This document shows positions 35,877 through 44,604 of a stretch of DNA of 64,000 nt, one piece after another. Origin of the DNA: Phocaeicola plebeius DSM 17135 (GTDB lineage: Bacteria; Bacteroidota; Bacteroidia; Bacteroidales; Bacteroidaceae). The translations under genes were made by a program, and so were the position numbers. The notes under the pieces were generated by a model. It worked only from the letters and a program-made list of their open reading frames with translations, did not search any database and was not told the DNA's origin. The DNA is taken from the NCBI RefSeq assembly GCF_000187895.1, contig NZ_DS990132.1, positions 1 through 64,000 on the forward strand, read 5' to 3'. Position 1 is the stretch's first letter, and each line of letters opens with the position of its first letter.

Positions 35877-37538
35877 TTAAAATTTGTATTCCTTGCGTGT
35901 CATGTTTCCGCATTGGTCGGTCACCGTCACTTCCAGTTTGTGCGGTACCCCTTTCTTTACTTTCTCCGGGTCCTGAATCACTAAAATGCCTTTTTTCAGG
36001 CCAAACAAAACGAACTTGCCGTCGATGTATACCTTGTAGCTTCCGATGCCCGATTCCATATCCTTTATCCGGAAACGGATATTTCGGCTGGTGCGCCATC
36101 CGCCCTGACCGATAGGAGTGATTTGCGGGGCAATGGTATCCACGTCCACAGAGAAGGTGCCGAGTGAGCGTACGCGCGTCTTTATCCATCCGTTGGCGTA
36201 TTTTCCTCCCATGGAGCTTCGCCATTTTCCGGCTTTCTGCACGATGTAGTATTTCGTGGTGTCGGCCACGGGCATGTGGCGCAGGCCGATGGACAAGTCG
36301 CAGTAGCTGTGGATGGGTGTCCGTCCGGCATCCAGTATGTAGTCAAAGGCGATGCGTGAACTGTCTCCCCGCATGTCTGTACGGAGTGGCACATTCTCGT
36401 ACACATGATAGCGTGGCACCACCAGTTCCATACCCGGTTTCTGAATGACGTTGGTCCGGTTCCAGTATAGCATTTCATTGGCTTCCGGCTTGTATTCAGG
36501 AATATCCTGCCGTTTACCTTTTACGATAAATTGATAGGTCCTGCGGTTCCCGAAATTGTCTTCTAGTACATACCGGAAGTGATAATCCCTTTCCTCGTCG
36601 ATGGTCACAGCCCCCCGGTTCTCGTTGGTGTGCAGCAGTCGCAGCCGGTTGCCCGGAAGCTTGTAGGAACGCATGATGAGCCGGCGGGTGCGGGTCAGTT
36701 CCTCATAGTCGGTAAAGCCGTTGATCATCCGGTTTTCATCGGGCAGCACCTTGTCGGTTGTGCTGTTGAATACCTGTACGGAGTCTACATACAGCGTGAC
36801 TGAGTGTACCCCGTAGAAATTCGACGTACCGTCCATGTAATCCTTGGCACTGATGCCGGTATAAATCTCTCCCCATGCGTGTACAGGCTGTTTCAGGTTG
36901 CCGATGGCGAGGAGTTTCTTATGGCTGGACCCGTTGACCACCCCTTTTCCCTGTATGGGATAAATACCGATGAGGCTGCCTACAGGTGCCTTGCTGTCTT
37001 TCAGCAGATGTTTGAAATACGGCATCGGGTCAATATATTCCCCCGTTTCGGTGCGTCGCAGCTCCAGGTGCAGGTGAGGTCCGGCCGAAGCCCCTTCGTT
37101 GCCGCTCAGGGCAATGATGTCTCCTTTCTTCACCGGGAATTGTCCGGGCTGGAATTTCAGGTCGCACACAAACGTTTCATGCGCATACTGATATTGGCGT
37201 ACGCAAGCCTGTATGTTTTTTGCAAATGAAATCACGTGTCCATATACCGAAGTCAGTCCGTTGGGATGCGTCACGTAAATGACCTGTCCGTATCCTCCGT
37301 GCAGCACTGCCACGCGCGACACATAGCCGTCGGCAATGCAGTGAATCGGTTTACCTGTAACGCCTTGCGTCTTGATGTCCAGTCCGTTGTGAAAATGGTT
37401 CGGGCGAAGTTCTCCAAAATTGGCACTGAGCAGAATCGGAAAATCAAAAGGAGAGCAGAAGTTGCTCTCCTGGACGTGCTGGGCCTGGGCAGACAGCATT
37501 CCTCCCAAAACCAGTGCCAGTATCATTTTTTGTCTCAT
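35877..37538 (-). CDS. Secreted M23 (LytM-like) metallopeptidase
   Basis: 553 residues with a signal peptide (cut near AQAQ). The LytM domain is N-terminal: zinc ligands in RPNHFHNGLDIKT (HxxxD) and GPHLHLELR (HxH), with YGHVISFAK between. The remaining 370 residues are beta-rich and typical of the larger Bacteroidota M23 proteins. It probably cuts peptidoglycan cross-bridges. A promoter is visible just upstream. Confidence 0.93.
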   Translation of the reverse strand: MRQKMILALVLGGMLSAQAQHVQESNFCSPFDFPILLSANFGELRPNHFHNGLDIKTQGVTGKPIHCIADGYVSRVAVLHGGYGQVIYVTHPNGLTSVYGHVISFAKNIQACVRQYQYAHETFVCDLKFQPGQFPVKKGDIIALSGNEGASAGPHLHLELRRTETGEYIDPMPYFKHLLKDSKAPVGSLIGIYPIQGKGVVNGSSHKKLLAIGNLKQPVHAWGEIYTGISAKDYMDGTSNFYGVHSVTLYVDSVQVFNSTTDKVLPDENRMINGFTDYEELTRTRRLIMRSYKLPGNRLRLLHTNENRGAVTIDEERDYHFRYVLEDNFGNRRTYQFIVKGKRQDIPEYKPEANEMLYWNRTNVIQKPGMELVVPRYHVYENVPLRTDMRGDSSRIAFDYILDAGRTPIHSYCDLSIGLRHMPVADTTKYYIVQKAGKWRSSMGGKYANGWIKTRVRSLGTFSVDVDTIAPQITPIGQGGWRTSRNIRFRIKDMESGIGSYKVYIDGKFVLFGLKKGILVIQDPEKVKKGVPHKLEVTVTDQCGNMTRKEYKF

Positions 37539-37562
37539 TTTTTCGTATTTGTTAAGCGGTTA

Positions 37563-37592
37563 CAAAGATATTAAGAAATCCTGAAGCTACAA
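37563..37592 (-). promoter_or_regulatory. Promoter of the M23-C69 operon
   Basis: On the minus strand: TTG (37592-37590), 19-base spacer, then TATCTTTG (37570-37563), matching TAnnTTTG, 24 bases before the start codon. Confidence 0.6.
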
Positions 37593-37654
37593 TCTTTTTG
37601 GAATGACTCTAAAAAATACGAAGGTTTTTATTAGGATAATTTCTTTGAATCTTT

Positions 37655-37662
37655 TATTTTTG
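37655..37662 (+). promoter_or_regulatory. -7 promoter element for the phosphohexomutase
   Basis: TATTTTTG matches TAnnTTTG, 45 bases before ATG 37708. This supports the internal start, since the upstream open codons would lie over the promoter. Confidence 0.5.
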
Positions 37663-37707
37663 TCTCTCTCTTATGGAACGATTTATTATTTATTAAACAT
37701 TATAATC

Positions 37708-39453
37708 ATGGAAAACAATGAATTAATTAAACAGTGTACAGAGAAGGCTCAAACGTGGTTGACCGCAGCATACGATGCCGAAACACAGGCCGAAGTAAAA
37801 GCCATGCTTGAAAATCCGGATAAGACCGATTTGATTGATGCGTTTTACAAAGACCTGGAATTCGGAACAGGAGGTTTGCGTGGTATCATGGGAGCCGGTT
37901 CCAATAGAATGAACATCTACACGGTAGGTGCTGCCACTCAGGGCTTGGCTAACTACCTGAACAAATGTTTTGCCGGGAAAAAAGACATTTCAGTAGTGGT
38001 AGGTCACGACTGTCGTAACAACAGCCGTAAGTTTGCAGAAATTTCTGCCGACATCTTTACTGCCAACGGCATCAAGGTATATTTGTTCGAAGATATGCGT
38101 CCTACTCCGGAAATGTCATTTGCCATCCGTCACCTGGGCTGCCAGAGCGGAATCAACATCACTGCTTCTCACAACCCGAAAGAATACAACGGCTACAAGG
38201 CATACTGGGAAGACGGTGCACAGGTGCTGGCTCCGCACGATAAAGGTATCATCGACGAAGTGAACAAGATTACCAGCGTAAGCGAAATCAAGTTCCAGGG
38301 CAATAAAGAACTGATTCAGATTGTTGGCAAGGAAATTGACGACGAATACCTGCGTCAGGTACACACATTGTCTATCGACCCGGAAGTAATCCAGCGTCAG
38401 AAAGACCTGAAGATTGTGTACACTCCGATTCACGGTACCGGAATGACACTGATTCCGCAGTCACTCAAATTGTGGGGCTTTGAAAACGTACATTGCGTAG
38501 CCGAACAGATGGTGAAGAGCGGTGACTTCCCTACAGTGGTATCTCCGAACCCGGAAAATGCAGAAGCACTGACATTGGCCATCAAGCTGGCAAAAGAAAT
38601 CGATGCCGACATCGTGATGGCTTCCGACCCGGATGCTGACCGTGTAGGTATGGCTTGCAAGGACAGCAAGGGCGAATGGGTATTGATTAACGGTAACCAG
38701 ACTTGCTTGATTTTCTTGTACTACATCATCAAGAACCGTATCGCTATGGGCAAGATGAAAGGCAATGAATTCATCGTGAAAACCATCGTTACTACGGAAC
38801 TGATTAAGAAGGTAGCCGACAAGAACCATATCAAGATGCTCGATTGCTACACCGGCTTCAAATGGATTGCCCGTGAGATTCGTCTGCGCGAAGGTCAGGA
38901 ACAATACATCGGTGGTGGTGAAGAAAGCTACGGATTCCTGGCAGAAGACTTCGTACGTGATAAAGATGCTGTTTCTGCATGTTCATTGCTGGCTGAAATC
39001 TGTGCATGGGCTAAAGATCAGGGCAAGACCTTGTATGACGTGCTGATGGAAATCTACGTAGAATACGGCTTCTCACTGGAAGTAACAGTCAACGTAGTGA
39101 AACCGGGTAAGACAGGTGCTGACGAAATCAAGGCCATGATGGACAACTTCCGTGCATGCCCGCCGAAAGAATTAGGTGGTTCGGAAGTGGTACTGGTGAA
39201 AGACTACAAGACATTGAAGGCTACCGACAATACTGGAAAAGCTACAGACCTGGATATGCCGGAAACATCAAACGTACTTCAGTTCTTTACAGCCGACGGT
39301 ACAAAAGTTTCTGTACGTCCTTCCGGAACAGAACCTAAGATTAAGTTCTACATGGAAATCAAGGGCGAAATGCACTGTCCGAAGTGCTATGCAGGTGCCG
39401 TAGCTGATGCAAAAGAAAAAGTAGATGCTGTGAAGAAATCTTTGGGTATTTAA
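37708..39453 (+). CDS. Phosphoglucomutase/phosphomannomutase
   Basis: 581 residues from ATG 37708 (MENNELIKQC), about the length of PgcA-type alpha-phosphoglucomutases. Seen: the substrate loop LEFGTGGLRGIMGAG, phosphoserine TASHNPKEYNGYK, metal-binding ASDPDADRVGMA, sugar loop GGGEESYGFL, and phosphate loop RPSGTEPKIKFY. It interconverts hexose 1- and 6-phosphates. A strong terminator follows. Confidence 0.95.
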   Translation: MENNELIKQCTEKAQTWLTAAYDAETQAEVKAMLENPDKTDLIDAFYKDLEFGTGGLRGIMGAGSNRMNIYTVGAATQGLANYLNKCFAGKKDISVVVGHDCRNNSRKFAEISADIFTANGIKVYLFEDMRPTPEMSFAIRHLGCQSGINITASHNPKEYNGYKAYWEDGAQVLAPHDKGIIDEVNKITSVSEIKFQGNKELIQIVGKEIDDEYLRQVHTLSIDPEVIQRQKDLKIVYTPIHGTGMTLIPQSLKLWGFENVHCVAEQMVKSGDFPTVVSPNPENAEALTLAIKLAKEIDADIVMASDPDADRVGMACKDSKGEWVLINGNQTCLIFLYYIIKNRIAMGKMKGNEFIVKTIVTTELIKKVADKNHIKMLDCYTGFKWIAREIRLREGQEQYIGGGEESYGFLAEDFVRDKDAVSACSLLAEICAWAKDQGKTLYDVLMEIYVEYGFSLEVTVNVVKPGKTGADEIKAMMDNFRACPPKELGGSEVVLVKDYKTLKATDNTGKATDLDMPETSNVLQFFTADGTKVSVRPSGTEPKIKFYMEIKGEMHCPKCYAGAVADAKEKVDAVKKSLGI

Positions 39454-39498
39454 GATGCCGGGCGTGTGAGTGCGCCGCCAAAGATTAATTGAAATAAG

Positions 39499-39562
39499 GA
39501 ATGTCATTCCCGCAAAGGCTTTCAGGAGTCTTTCTTGCTTCGGGAATGACATTCTTTTTTTG
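39499..39562 (+). terminator. Terminator after the phosphohexomutase
   Basis: GAATGTCATTCCCG pairs perfectly with CGGGAATGACATTC, followed by a run of T. Confidence 0.9.
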
Positions 39563-39614
39563 TTGTTTTAGAAAGAAAATGTACCCCTTAAAAAACTCTT
39601 TGGAGTTTGGAAGA

Positions 39615-39718
39615 AAACGCAAGTACGTTTCACTTCAAACGCAAAGGCATTTAATCTGAAACACAAAGGAGTTTTACCTTAAACGCAAGTGCGTTCCAGT
39701 CTGAACACAAGTGCGTTT
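39615..39718. repeat. Third 22-bp-period array, AAACG type
   Basis: Units begin at 39615, 39637, 39659, 39681 and 39703: AAACGCAAGTACGTTT, AAACGCAAAGGCATTT, AAACACAAAGGAGTTT, AAACGCAAGTGCGTTC, GAACACAAGTGCGTTT, each followed by a non-conserved 6-base spacer. The first unit equals the unit at 4377 exactly. It lies after the phosphohexomutase terminator and before the ATPase promoter. Confidence 0.85.
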
Positions 39719-39770
39719 TCCTATGGAAGAAAAAATGAGCCAAATGACAGCCTCTTTCAAAAGAAAGAGT

Positions 39771-39778
39771 TATTTTTG
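39771..39778 (+). promoter_or_regulatory. -7 promoter element for the ATPase gene
   Basis: TATTTTTG matches TAnnTTTG, 41 bases before the start. The sequence just upstream resembles that of the promoter at 43121. Confidence 0.5.
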
Positions 39779-39818
39779 TAAGAGTGCATATAAAGTCAAA
39801 TTGTAAGATTGTTTCAAG

Positions 39819-41381
39819 ATGAAGTACCCTATAGGAATCCAGAGTTTCGACCAGTTGATAGAAGACGGCTATGTCTATGTGGATAAAACAGATTTGGTTT
39901 ACAGTCTGGTAAAGGAAGGCAAGATTTACTTCCTCAGTCGTCCGCGCCGTTTCGGGAAGAGTCTTCTTGTCTCTACCTTGAAGAACTATTTCCTAGGAAG
40001 GAAAGAACTGTTCAAAGGGTTGAAGATAGACGCGCTGGAGCAGGATTGGAAAGTTTATCCTGTATTTCATCTGGATTTCAACGGAACAGATTTCACGCTT
40101 CCCGGGGAACTGGAAAGAAAGCTCGGCTATTATATTTCTTCATGGGCAGATCAGTATGCTTTGCCCGAAAAGAGCCGTAACCTTGGTTTGGGCGATTTCT
40201 TTGCAGAGGTGATTCGTGCGGCCCATCAGCATACCGGAAGGAGAGCCGTTGTCCTGATTGATGAATATGACAAACCAATCCTGGATGTATTGGATGCGGA
40301 TGCTTCTTTGGAAGAGCGGAACCGAAATACATTGAAAGCTTTCTATTCCGCTTTCAAGAGTGCCGACGAGCATCTTCAGTTTGTATTCCTGACCGGGGTG
40401 ACGAAGTTTTCGCAGGTAAGTGTATTCAGCGGTTTCAATCAGCCCTTCGACATTAGTATGCACGGCAAGTATGAGACGCTTTGCGGCATCTCTCAGGAGG
40501 AACTGGACACTACTTTCCGAGAGCCGATGGAGGCCATGTCGGAGGTGTACCATTGTTCGTACGATGAAATGCGGGTGATGCTCAAGGCACAATATGACGG
40601 CTATCATTTCAGTGATTGCATGGCTGATATTTACAATCCTTTCAGTCTTCTTAATGCCTTCTCCACGGGTAGAATAGGTGATTACTGGTTCAAGAGTGGT
40701 ACACCGACTTATCTTATCCGGCTGCTGTCTCACACCGACGAGAATATGAACGAAATCACGGGCAAGTATTATTCTGCGGAAGAGTTCATCGACTACAAGG
40801 CCAACGTGGAACAACCGTTACCAATGATTTACCAAAGCGGTTACTTGACGATAAAGGATTTCGATTTGGAAGAAAACACCTTCCTTTTGGATTATCCCAA
40901 TAAGGAGGTGAAGCGTGGCTTTCTTACGATGGTTGCTTCTAGCTATTTTTCGAATGGAGATACTCCTTCATGGATACGAAATGCAGTGTCATGCCTTAAA
41001 AAAGGAGAGTTGGACGATTTTCGTATAAATCTTACTTCCTTTTTAGCCAGCATCCCGTACACCATGCGCCGTAAGGAAAATGAGCGTGAACGGGAGCGTT
41101 ATTTCCACTACACGTTCTATCTGTTGATGCGCCTTATCAGCGTGTACACGGTATATACGGAAAAAGTGCAGAGTCACGGCAGGGTAGATTGTATTGTGGA
41201 AACTCCAGACTTTGTTTATGTATTCGAGTTTAAACTGGATGGAACAGCCGAAGAAGCCTTACGTCAGATAAATGAAAAAGACTATGCGCGGGAGTATGAA
41301 GCAGACCAACGTAAACTCTATAAAATAGGAGCAGTGTTCTCATCTGAAACAGGTACGATAGCAGACTGGCGAACAGAATAG
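39819..41381 (+). CDS. AAA-ATPase-like / PD-(D/E)XK nuclease-like protein
   Basis: 520 residues. The N-terminal MKYPIGIQSFDQLIEDGYVYVDKT is the hallmark of the AAA-ATPase_like (PF09820-type) family; Walker A is SRPRRFGKSLLVS, Walker B VVLIDEYDKPILD. The C-terminal region (about 430-510) has the PD-(D/E)XK-like core GRVDCIVETPDFVYVFEFKL, in which D, E and K can form the nuclease site. The family is multicopy in gut Bacteroidota; function unproven, with mobility or defence suggested. A decayed second copy of its 3' end lies at 42841. Confidence 0.88.
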   Translation: MKYPIGIQSFDQLIEDGYVYVDKTDLVYSLVKEGKIYFLSRPRRFGKSLLVSTLKNYFLGRKELFKGLKIDALEQDWKVYPVFHLDFNGTDFTLPGELERKLGYYISSWADQYALPEKSRNLGLGDFFAEVIRAAHQHTGRRAVVLIDEYDKPILDVLDADASLEERNRNTLKAFYSAFKSADEHLQFVFLTGVTKFSQVSVFSGFNQPFDISMHGKYETLCGISQEELDTTFREPMEAMSEVYHCSYDEMRVMLKAQYDGYHFSDCMADIYNPFSLLNAFSTGRIGDYWFKSGTPTYLIRLLSHTDENMNEITGKYYSAEEFIDYKANVEQPLPMIYQSGYLTIKDFDLEENTFLLDYPNKEVKRGFLTMVASSYFSNGDTPSWIRNAVSCLKKGELDDFRINLTSFLASIPYTMRRKENERERERYFHYTFYLLMRLISVYTVYTEKVQSHGRVDCIVETPDFVYVFEFKLDGTAEEALRQINEKDYAREYEADQRKLYKIGAVFSSETGTIADWRTE

Positions 41382-41544
41382 CATCATAGGATGGAAGAAA
41401 TAAAAGAACTCGATTTTGAGAGACCGCTAATGTCAGTTTTCGGATTCGATTGTTGGTCCCATTGATGCTTATAATTGTAGGATGAGAACTTTAATGGCAA
41501 AGCTGTAATAATCAATTATAAAGAAGTTTTAATGCGATGCTTAA

Positions 41545-42033
41545 ACTGAAAGCAATAAAGACATTCAGCCACTGCAGCCTTACCAGAAAGCAGCATTGTA
41601 CGCTGGTACTTTAATAGGGGTGCATCCGGATAAAAATAAATTCGTTGCCGCATATAAAGGATTAATAGATTTTTACAATATTGATGAATCCTACAATCTA
41701 TCACCTTCGGCGCATAGATATTATCATTTTCCTCAATTTGCCATTCCTCAGAAAGGACCTGTTATAGCCCACAGGAAAGAGGAAGCGGTAGGCTTTTTGT
41801 CATTGTCGTATGATGCATCATACGTCTATTTATTATATTCAGGTTCGTCATTATTGGATAAAGAAAGTTCAGCCTATACCAGTAATATCGTACTGGTCTA
41901 TAATTGGGAAGGAATACCAGTCAAACGATATGCTTTAGACCACAGCGTTATTTCTATACATATTAGAAATAATATGTTATGGTGCATAGGAGAGAATCAT
42001 AAATATCTGTATAAATATGTTCTCAGCCTATAG
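41545..42033 (+). pseudogene. Truncated BF3164-type beta-propeller lipoprotein (3' fragment)
   Basis: The open frame begins after a stop at 41542 and has no proper start or signal peptide. Its residues match the C-terminal half of the propeller family downstream: AGTLIGVHPDKNKFVAAYKG corresponds to AYQG...DKFVYA, ASYVYLLYSGSSL to YVYLLYSGKT, and VYNWEGIPVKRYALD to DWDGNPVSKYETD. About 200 N-terminal residues are missing. It is separated from the main propeller cluster by the toxin-antitoxin pair and the sensor gene, and it lies between two copies of the ATPase 3' flank. Confidence 0.82.
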
Positions 42034-42207
42034 TATCCCTAGTACAAATGTAGCAACTGAAGTGAAATAATTTGCTTCTTTGTAGTGGTCTTTGCTGGAT
42101 ATCTGATAGTTGATAGGAAGCAAACAGTAAGAAGTGGAGAATTATTGGAAGATTCAGTATATTCCAGAATGGGACATACTGAATCTGATGCAAAATTCGT
42201 ATTAAAA

Positions 42208-42487
42208 TCAATATTTTTTGAATAGTTCTGAATGACTGCCGAGTCTTAACACGTCGATGATGCCTGTTTCAACATCCAGCCATATCAGAAGAAAATCCCC
42301 CTCAATATGGCATTCCATGCACCCCATATACTCTCCTTTGAGCATGTGAACCCTATACTTTTCCGGAAGTTCTATTTCGTTATCGAGCATCCGAAAGACT
42401 TCCAGTAGCTTTACTAGCTTGCTGGGGTTATTCCTGTATCTTTTGAAATCCTTTTTGAACTGTGTTGAATAGCGTAAGTGTCTTCAT
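42208..42487 (-). pseudogene. YafQ-type mRNA interferase toxin, frameshifted at codon 4
   Basis: The ATG (42487) overlaps the antitoxin stop as ATGA, the usual coupling. Read as is, the frame stops after 19 codons. Skipping one T of the TT at 42476-42477 gives a full YafQ-like protein of 92 residues: start MKTLRYSTQFKKDFKRYRNN, then KLVKLLEVFRMLDN, HMLKGEYMGCMECHIEGD, and the C-terminal LRLGSHSELF with the catalytic His. The downstream 60 residues stay open from an internal ATG (42390). YafQ toxins cut mRNA on the ribosome; this copy should be inactive unless frameshifting occurs. Confidence 0.82.
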
Positions 42488-42732
42488 TCTTCACAGGATT
42501 TTATAAAGGCTTCCAAGCTGCTGGTGTTTATGGTGCCAGCATATTTCCCTGTACGTGCTTCCTTGATGGCCGCTTTTGTTTCTTCGTTCGGTTCTGAATA
42601 GACAGCATCCATGAGCATGCTTTCCACGTAGTTATTCAGGCTTCTGTTGGCTTTTTGGGCTTCTTCCTGTAAGACCTTTAGCAAGTCTTCACGCAACCGA
42701 AATGAGGTCTGTTTTCTTATTACTGCTTCCAT
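42484..42732 (-). CDS. Antitoxin of the YafQ-type pair
   Basis: 82 residues. The N-terminal half (IRKQTSFRLREDLLKVLQEEAQKANRSLNNYVESML) looks like a ribbon-helix-helix DNA-binding domain; the tail would wrap the toxin. It is intact while its toxin is broken, so it may now act only as a DNA-binding protein. Its stop overlaps the toxin start. Confidence 0.78.
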   Translation of the reverse strand: MEAVIRKQTSFRLREDLLKVLQEEAQKANRSLNNYVESMLMDAVYSEPNEETKAAIKEARTGKYAGTINTSSLEAFIKSCEE

Positions 42733-42840
42733 TTTCTTATGTGTATTACATTGTATTGCAAATGTAATACAATGTATAAAGGATTTAATTTTTGTCTGAA
42801 CTGGTAGCTGCTATATTAATCAGCCATTTGTGGCATTTTT

Positions 42841-43012
42841 ACGATGGTTACTTCCAGTTATTTTGCGAATGGAGAATTCCATCTGAAACAGGTACGATAG
42901 CAGACTGACTGGCATAGTAGCGACGGATGGAAGAAATAAAGAACTCGATTTTGAGAGATAGCTAATGTTGGTTTTCAGATTCGATTGTTGGTGTCCATAG
43001 ATGCTTATAATT
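42841..43012 (+). pseudogene. Remnant of a second ATPase/nuclease gene 3' end plus flank
   Basis: 42841-42875 matches 40926-40960 of the intact gene with four mismatches; then a deletion of about 375 bases; then 42880-43012 matches 41341-41476, covering the last codons, the stop region and about 95 bases downstream. Many small indels show decay. The two copies of the flank bracket the propeller fragment and the toxin-antitoxin pair, so a duplication or recombination inserted that segment. Confidence 0.85.
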
Positions 43013-43120
43013 TACATTTTACCATGACTAAAACAGGATTGTCATTCAATGATGTAGTGTATCATACATCCTGCTTAACCGTATTGTATATCCTTAATTA
43101 AAAAATGCGCAGAGAGACAG

Positions 43121-43149
43121 TTGTTTTCAAGAGAAAAGACATATTTTTG
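43121..43149 (+). promoter_or_regulatory. Promoter for the membrane-anchored winged-helix regulator
   Basis: TTG (43121-43123), 18-base spacer, TATTTTTG (43142-43149) matching TAnnTTTG, 22 bases before the start. Confidence 0.55.
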
Positions 43150-43171
43150 TATATGTGTATAAAGTAATGTA

Positions 43172-44294
43172 ATGAATACGACATATATAGTTAAAAGAAA
43201 GAATATTATCAGGATAGGAGTACTAGTTGCTTGTATGCTTTTTACTATAGTATATGGTATATTGATATTCAATGCGTGTAAGCAACGTGAGCAAGCATGG
43301 AGCCGGCAGGCTAAAGCTGTCTTTCTTGAGGCAGTGGGAAACGAACTGAAGAAATTGGATAAAATGGAGATATATGGTTTCCATACTATCACTTCTTTAT
43401 TTCAGCAAAAGACTTTAGAAACCGATATTCCAGATTCTGTGGTGTTTGCATTACAAGATGGAACTCATGTTTATCATCTTCCTTTACACAGGCGGAATAA
43501 TGCTTATTTTAAAGATGGAGATAAGAATATTTATCTCAGCTTAATTCTTGAGAAATATCCATTTCCTTTTGATTCCTTGCACTATGCCTGGGATAAGCAG
43601 TTGGCATTATCCGATATAAAAGGTAAAACAGGGGTATGTTCCAGAATAACCGATTTGTCGAGAAAAGTTTCAACCTTTGCTTCGGGAGCACTGGAAGAGT
43701 TTGCTCCGTCGGATAGTCTGGTCTCCACCTATTTGGGTTATCGTCTGGAGGTGGAATTATCCGGTTATATTTCTTATTCCTGGTGGAGTCTTTTACCGGG
43801 TGGAATGGTTATAACGGTTGTCCTTCTTTGGTGTATGTATATTTTTTTTCTGGTTGTTTTACGGCAGACTGAATCAGTTGGTTTCGAAACGAACTGTGGT
43901 GGTGGAAAAGATAGTTGAAAAAGCGCTACTTCCTGCCAAATCACGCAATAAGACCAGACATATAAAGGCCCGTGTCTACAGACTGGAGCACGATGTGTTT
44001 TTTGATGCCGAACAGCGTTTGTTTTGTGATGGTAACGGTGTCATTGAGAAACTTTCCCCTGCCATGTCTGTGCTGTTGGAGCACTTTCTCAAAGCATCCG
44101 ACCATACATTGACCAAATATGAGATTTATCAGATTATGGGTAAAGACCTTGAAGAATATTCATTGGACAGCTTTTATAAAATGATTGAACGCTTTAGGAA
44201 GAAGCTTAAACAATTCTCATCCGTTACGTTGCATAGTGACGGAAACGGAGCTTATCGTCTGATTCTCCCTTTGGATCCAACTGACATGAACTGA
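43172..44294 (+). pseudogene. Membrane-anchored winged-helix regulator, frameshifted at a T8 tract
   Basis: Two overlapping frames together form one protein. The first (43172-43918) has a membrane helix near residues 14-33, a periplasmic domain of about 170 residues and a second helix. The second frame (open from about 43818 to 44294) continues with WLFYGRLNQLVSKRTVVVEK and a C-terminal OmpR-like winged helix (LSPAMSVLLEHFLKASD...YEIYQIMGKD...FYKMIERFRKKLKQF). The shift is at T8, 43842-43849: with T7 a single protein of 373 residues results. It could be mutation, phase variation, slippage or a sequencing error. It is the first gene of the propeller region and probably its signal-sensing regulator. 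Confidence 0.82.
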
Positions 44295-44604
44295 CATTTA
44301 TTGATTGCATGTGTTTGTATTATAGTGGATTGTGTTTCTTGTATGGATGGAGGTCCTGAACAATTTTTACAAAGACAATTTTTATACTTAATTTCGTCAT
44401 GACAAAATTTTAAATGTAATTAAGATGAAAAGGATATCGGTTTTTCCTAAGAAGACAGAATACGATTTTTTTGGGGGGGTAACGAATAGGTCGCTCTAAA
44501 CCTATGGAAATAAAGTATTGTGAAGGAAATCTTTATGAATATTCAGAAATATGTAAAATGTAGAATTGATACTTTTTGTAATTTAGCAACAAAAGGACCC
44601 AATC
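44295..44604. other. Gene-free interval before the TPR regulator
   Basis: AT-rich, no convincing ORF, hairpin or RNA gene seen. It holds a T7G7 run (44466-44479) and, near 44569, TACTTTTTG, a weak -7-like box for the TPR regulator. Confidence 0.6.

Noticed and set aside
44466..44479. T7G7 homopolymer run as a phase-variable site
   Set aside because: It lies in non-coding DNA about 125 bases before the TPR regulator and far from any promoter box; nothing to switch is visible.
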